From positions 3,472,001 through 3,536,000 of the forward strand of contig NZ_LT594324.1 of the NCBI RefSeq assembly GCF_900089605.1: a DNA stretch of 64,000 nt, in the 5' to 3' direction. Under the pieces are notes generated by a model that had not been told where the DNA came from, searched no databases, and worked only from the letters and a program-made list of their open reading frames with translations. This document shows positions 61,563-64,000 of the stretch, piece by piece. Source of the stretch: Micromonospora narathiwatensis (GTDB lineage: Bacteria > Actinomycetota > Actinomycetes > Mycobacteriales > Micromonosporaceae). The position numbers and the translations under genes are program-made. Positions within the stretch are counted from its first letter, which is position 1; the number at the start of each line of letters is the position of its first letter.

Positions 61563-62732
61563 GGGCCGCCAGCCGGTCCGTGCGGCCCACTCCTCCGCGC
61601 GCAGGTGTTCCTCGTCGAACCAGGGTTCCTTGCGGGCGCAGTACGTGTCGACGTCCTGGCTGGAGGCCGCCAGTTCCCGCTTGAGCCGCAGGTACGCGGC
61701 CCGCTGATCCGCGTCGGCGCGCAGGTGGTCACGCGTGAGCAGCGCGTACCGCCAGCCGGGCGAGCCGGCCTCCCGCAGGTGCAGGTGCACCGGGCGGGCC
61801 GGATCGGCGCTGCCGTGCAACCGTTTCTCCCACCGGCCGCCGCCCGGCGGGCGCGGGTTGTCCCACCAGTCGCCGGGCAGTCGCGGGAACCCGGCGTCGG
61901 CGAGCCGCTGGGCGAGCGGGCCGTCCGCCTCCGCCAGCGACGGCACGCTGAGCTGGATGTCGATGACGTCCTTCGCGGCCAGCCCGGGTACGGCGGTGGA
62001 ACCGATGTGGTCCACGCGCAGGTCGGAGCCGACCGCGTGCCGGATCCGGGCGGCCAGCCGGGCGTACTGCCGGGGCCAGGTCGGGTCGGGGTCGGTGAGC
62101 ACCAGCCGCTCCGGCCGGACCGCGCGGCGCTCGCGGACGTTGCGTTCGTAGGGCACCAGGCGGTCGCGCCAGAGCGCGTCCACCGCCGCGTGCAGTTCGT
62201 CCCGCGTGCCGTCGTTGGTGAGCAGCACGTCGGCGGCCGCGTCCCGGCGGGCGTCGTCGGCCTGCGCGGCGATCCGCCGCTCGGCCTCCGCGCGGTCCAT
62301 GCCGCGGTCGCGCGCCAGCCGCTCCACCCGGGTACGCATCGCCGTCCGCACCACGAGCACCAGGTGGTACGTCGGCGCGAGCCCCACCTCGACCAGCAGC
62401 GGCACGTCGTTGACCACGATCGCGTCCACGGGCGCGGCGGCGGTCAGCTCCACGGTCCGCGCCCGGACCCGGGGATGGGTGATCGCCTCCAACCGGCGGC
62501 GGGCCGCCTGGTCGGCGAAGACGACGGAGCCCAACGCCGCCCGGTCGAGGGCACCGTGCGAATCGAGCACCCGGTCGGAGAAGGCGGCGACGATCTCGGC
62601 CAGCCCTTCGCTGCCCGGGGCGACCACCTCGCGGGCGATCCGGTCCGAGTCGATGACCACCGCGCCGAGCCCGGCCAGCCGGCTAGCCACCGCGCTCTTG
62701 CCGGACCCGATGCCCCCGGTCAGTCCCACCAT
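61560..62732 (-). CDS. coaE: dephospho-CoA kinase fused to a GrpB-like domain
   Basis: A 390-residue two-domain protein. Residues 1-200 are dephospho-CoA kinase, the last step of CoA synthesis, with Walker A GLTGGIGSGKS at the very N-terminus, IDSDRIAREVV and the lid region RLARDRGMDRAEAERRI. Residues 215-390 are a GrpB/nucleotidyltransferase-fold domain (DPTWPRQYARLAARIRHAVG, VDHIGSTAVPGLAAKDVIDIQL). This fusion is common in actinobacteria; in mycobacteria the second domain assists folding or activity of the kinase. ATG at 62732 is chosen from family length. Confidence 0.93.
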   Translation of the reverse strand: MVGLTGGIGSGKSAVASRLAGLGAVVIDSDRIAREVVAPGSEGLAEIVAAFSDRVLDSHGALDRAALGSVVFADQAARRRLEAITHPRVRARTVELTAAAPVDAIVVNDVPLLVEVGLAPTYHLVLVVRTAMRTRVERLARDRGMDRAEAERRIAAQADDARRDAAADVLLTNDGTRDELHAAVDALWRDRLVPYERNVRERRAVRPERLVLTDPDPTWPRQYARLAARIRHAVGSDLRVDHIGSTAVPGLAAKDVIDIQLSVPSLAEADGPLAQRLADAGFPRLPGDWWDNPRPPGGGRWEKRLHGSADPARPVHLHLREAGSPGWRYALLTRDHLRADADQRAAYLRLKRELAASSQDVDTYCARKEPWFDEEHLRAEEWAARTGWRP

Positions 62733-62923
62733 CAGCACCGGACCAGTCAACAGGATCACCGGCCGCACGCCAAACCAGCCGCGGGACCTGTCGCCGGGGG
62801 CGATGCCCGCCATGATCGACCCGCGTGCGTCCCGTCACCGGGACAGCCCCACCTGCCGCACGCCGAATCGATCAAGAGCAGGCGCGGTGCCGGCGGCGGG
62901 CGTGCCTGACCGGAGATACGCGA

Positions 62924-62972
62924 GGGCCCCGCCCCCGGCAATCCGGTGAACCGGATCGCGGGGGCGGGGCCC
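62924..62972 (-). terminator. nested-hairpin terminator of rpsA
   Basis: A 14-bp perfect outer stem (62924-62937 with 62959-62972) encloses an inner stem ATCCGG-TGAA-CCGGAT (62941-62956). It lies 51 nt after the rpsA stop and 190 nt before coaE. Confidence 0.85.
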
Positions 62973-63023
62973 GTCGTCGTTCAGCGACGGCGTCAAACGC
63001 GCCGAGCTGGCGTTGTCACCGGG

Positions 63024-64000
63024 TCACTTGCCGCCGGCGAGCTTCTCCCGCAGCGCGGCGAGCGCCTCGTCGGTGGCCAGGGTGCCGGCCGGCTCCTCGG
63101 CCTGACGGCTCGGGGCCGAGGTCGAGGTGGTGGTGCCGGACACGGCCGGAGCCGGGTTGGCAGCGGCCTCGGCGTCGGCGGCCCGGGAGGTCTGCACCTG
63201 CTTGGTGTGGGCCTCCCAGCGCTGACGCGCCTCGGCGTACTGGTTCTCCCAGGTCTCGCGCTGCTTGTCGTAGCCCTCGAGCCACTCGCCCGTCTCCGGG
63301 TCGAAGCCCTCCGGGTAGATGTAGTTGCCCTGCTCGTCGTAGGTCGCGGCCATGCCGTAGAGGGTCGGGTCGAAGTGCTCCTCGCCCTCGACGAAGCCCT
63401 CGTTGGCCTGCTTGAGCGACAGCGAGATCCGGCGACGCTCCAGGTCGATGTCGATGACCTTGACCATGACCTCGGAGCCGACCTGGACGACCTGCTCCGG
63501 GATCTCCACGTGGCGCTCGGCCAGCTCGGAGATGTGGACCAGACCCTCGATGCCGTCGTCCACCCGGACGAAGGCGCCGAACGGCACCAGCTTGGTGACC
63601 TTACCCGGCACGATCTGCTGGATCGCGTGGGTACGGGCGAACTGACGCCACGGGTCCTCCTGGGTCGCCTTCAGCGACAGCGAGACCCGCTCGCGGTCCA
63701 GGTCGACGTCCAGGACCTCGACCTCGACCTCCTGGCCGACCTCGACGACCTCGGACGGGTGGTCGATGTGCTTCCAGGACAGCTCGGAGACGTGCACCAG
63801 GCCGTCCACGCCGCCCAGGTCGACGAACGCGCCGAAGTTGACGATCGAGGACACGACGCCCTTGCGGACCTGGCCCTTCTGCAGCTTGTTGAGGAACTCG
63901 GTGCGCACCTCGGACTGCGTCTGCTCCAGCCACGCCCGGCGGGACAGGACCACGTTGTTACGGTTCTTGTCCAGCTCGATGATCTTGGCCTCGAGCTCCC
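63024..64000 (-). CDS. rpsA: 30S ribosomal protein S1 (5' part outside window)
   Basis: The last 325 residues of the mRNA-binding ribosomal protein S1. The visible part starts in ELEAKIIELDKNRNNVVLSRRAW, followed by two complete S1 (OB-fold) repeats: RKGVVSSIVNFGAFVDLGGVDGLVHVSEL and VTKLVPFGAFVRVDDGIEGLVHISEL. An acidic/Gln-rich tail of about 130 residues is typical of actinobacterial S1. The gene runs leftwards from beyond 64000. Confidence 0.97.
   Translation of the reverse strand, partial: ELEAKIIELDKNRNNVVLSRRAWLEQTQSEVRTEFLNKLQKGQVRKGVVSSIVNFGAFVDLGGVDGLVHVSELSWKHIDHPSEVVEVGQEVEVEVLDVDLDRERVSLSLKATQEDPWRQFARTHAIQQIVPGKVTKLVPFGAFVRVDDGIEGLVHISELAERHVEIPEQVVQVGSEVMVKVIDIDLERRRISLSLKQANEGFVEGEEHFDPTLYGMAATYDEQGNYIYPEGFDPETGEWLEGYDKQRETWENQYAEARQRWEAHTKQVQTSRAADAEAAANPAPAVSGTTTSTSAPSRQAEEPAGTLATDEALAALREKLAGGK

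Overview
The window is high-GC DNA with many GTG and TTG starts. It carries actinobacterial marker genes: rbpA, whiA, opcA, a mycothiol-dependent MDMPI-type enzyme, and a SufR-led suf operon without iscS/iscU. Gene content and order point to a filamentous actinomycete, most likely a Micromonosporaceae chromosome (Micromonospora-like). It is core chromosome with short accessory stretches. I see no tRNA, rRNA, IS element, phage, CRISPR array or plasmid feature.

Left part (1-9.6 kb): sufC (partial), a Rieske ferredoxin, sufD, sufB and sufR read leftwards as one Fe-S assembly operon. Divergent from it is ctaA (heme A synthase). After a beta-helix protein, an ATP-grasp enzyme and a small unknown protein comes ctaB (heme O synthase). 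ctaB and ctaA supply heme to aa3 oxidase.

Carbon block (9.7-25.4 kb): tkt-tal-pgi-zwf-opcA-pgl read rightwards (pentose phosphate pathway). They face rbpA and the leftward genes secG-tpiA-pgk-gap and whiA-yvcK-rapZ (lower glycolysis, sporulation control, carbon and cell-wall control). A long intrinsic terminator separates secG from rbpA.

Repair block (25.6-34.4 kb) plus uvrB at 57.4-59.5 kb: recQ, uvrC, uvrA and uvrB are spread over 34 kb. Each has an upstream element of the form TGTCG-(4 nt)-(8 nt)-TANNNT, the layout of the actinobacterial PafBC/RecA-NDp DNA-damage promoter. A secreted C39-type peptidase gene and recQ sit between uvrC and rapZ.

Accessory stretch (34.4-57.3 kb): rsgA, MDMPI and MBL enzymes, a DedA protein, methyltransferases, a cold-shock protein, a MarR-CocE/MMPL divergon, a lytic transglycosylase lipoprotein, a DedA-PAP2 fusion whose PAP2 catalytic motifs are lost, and typA. 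Next is a probable muropeptide-recycling group (serine hydrolase, L-Ala-D/L-Glu epimerase, NlpC/P60 peptidase). It is followed by a TerC metal transporter preceded by a yybP-ykoY (Mn2+) riboswitch, then an SDR and an XRE regulator.

Right end (57.4-64 kb): uvrB, a membrane-anchored protein with an internally duplicated extracytoplasmic domain, a CoaE-GrpB fusion, and the 3' part of rpsA.

Two patterns run through the window. Ten genes have a TANNNT -10 box 6 or 7 nt before the start codon and no Shine-Dalgarno sequence, so they are probably leaderless. Most convergent gene pairs are separated by a perfect hairpin, and two of these hairpins contain the stop codons of both genes.
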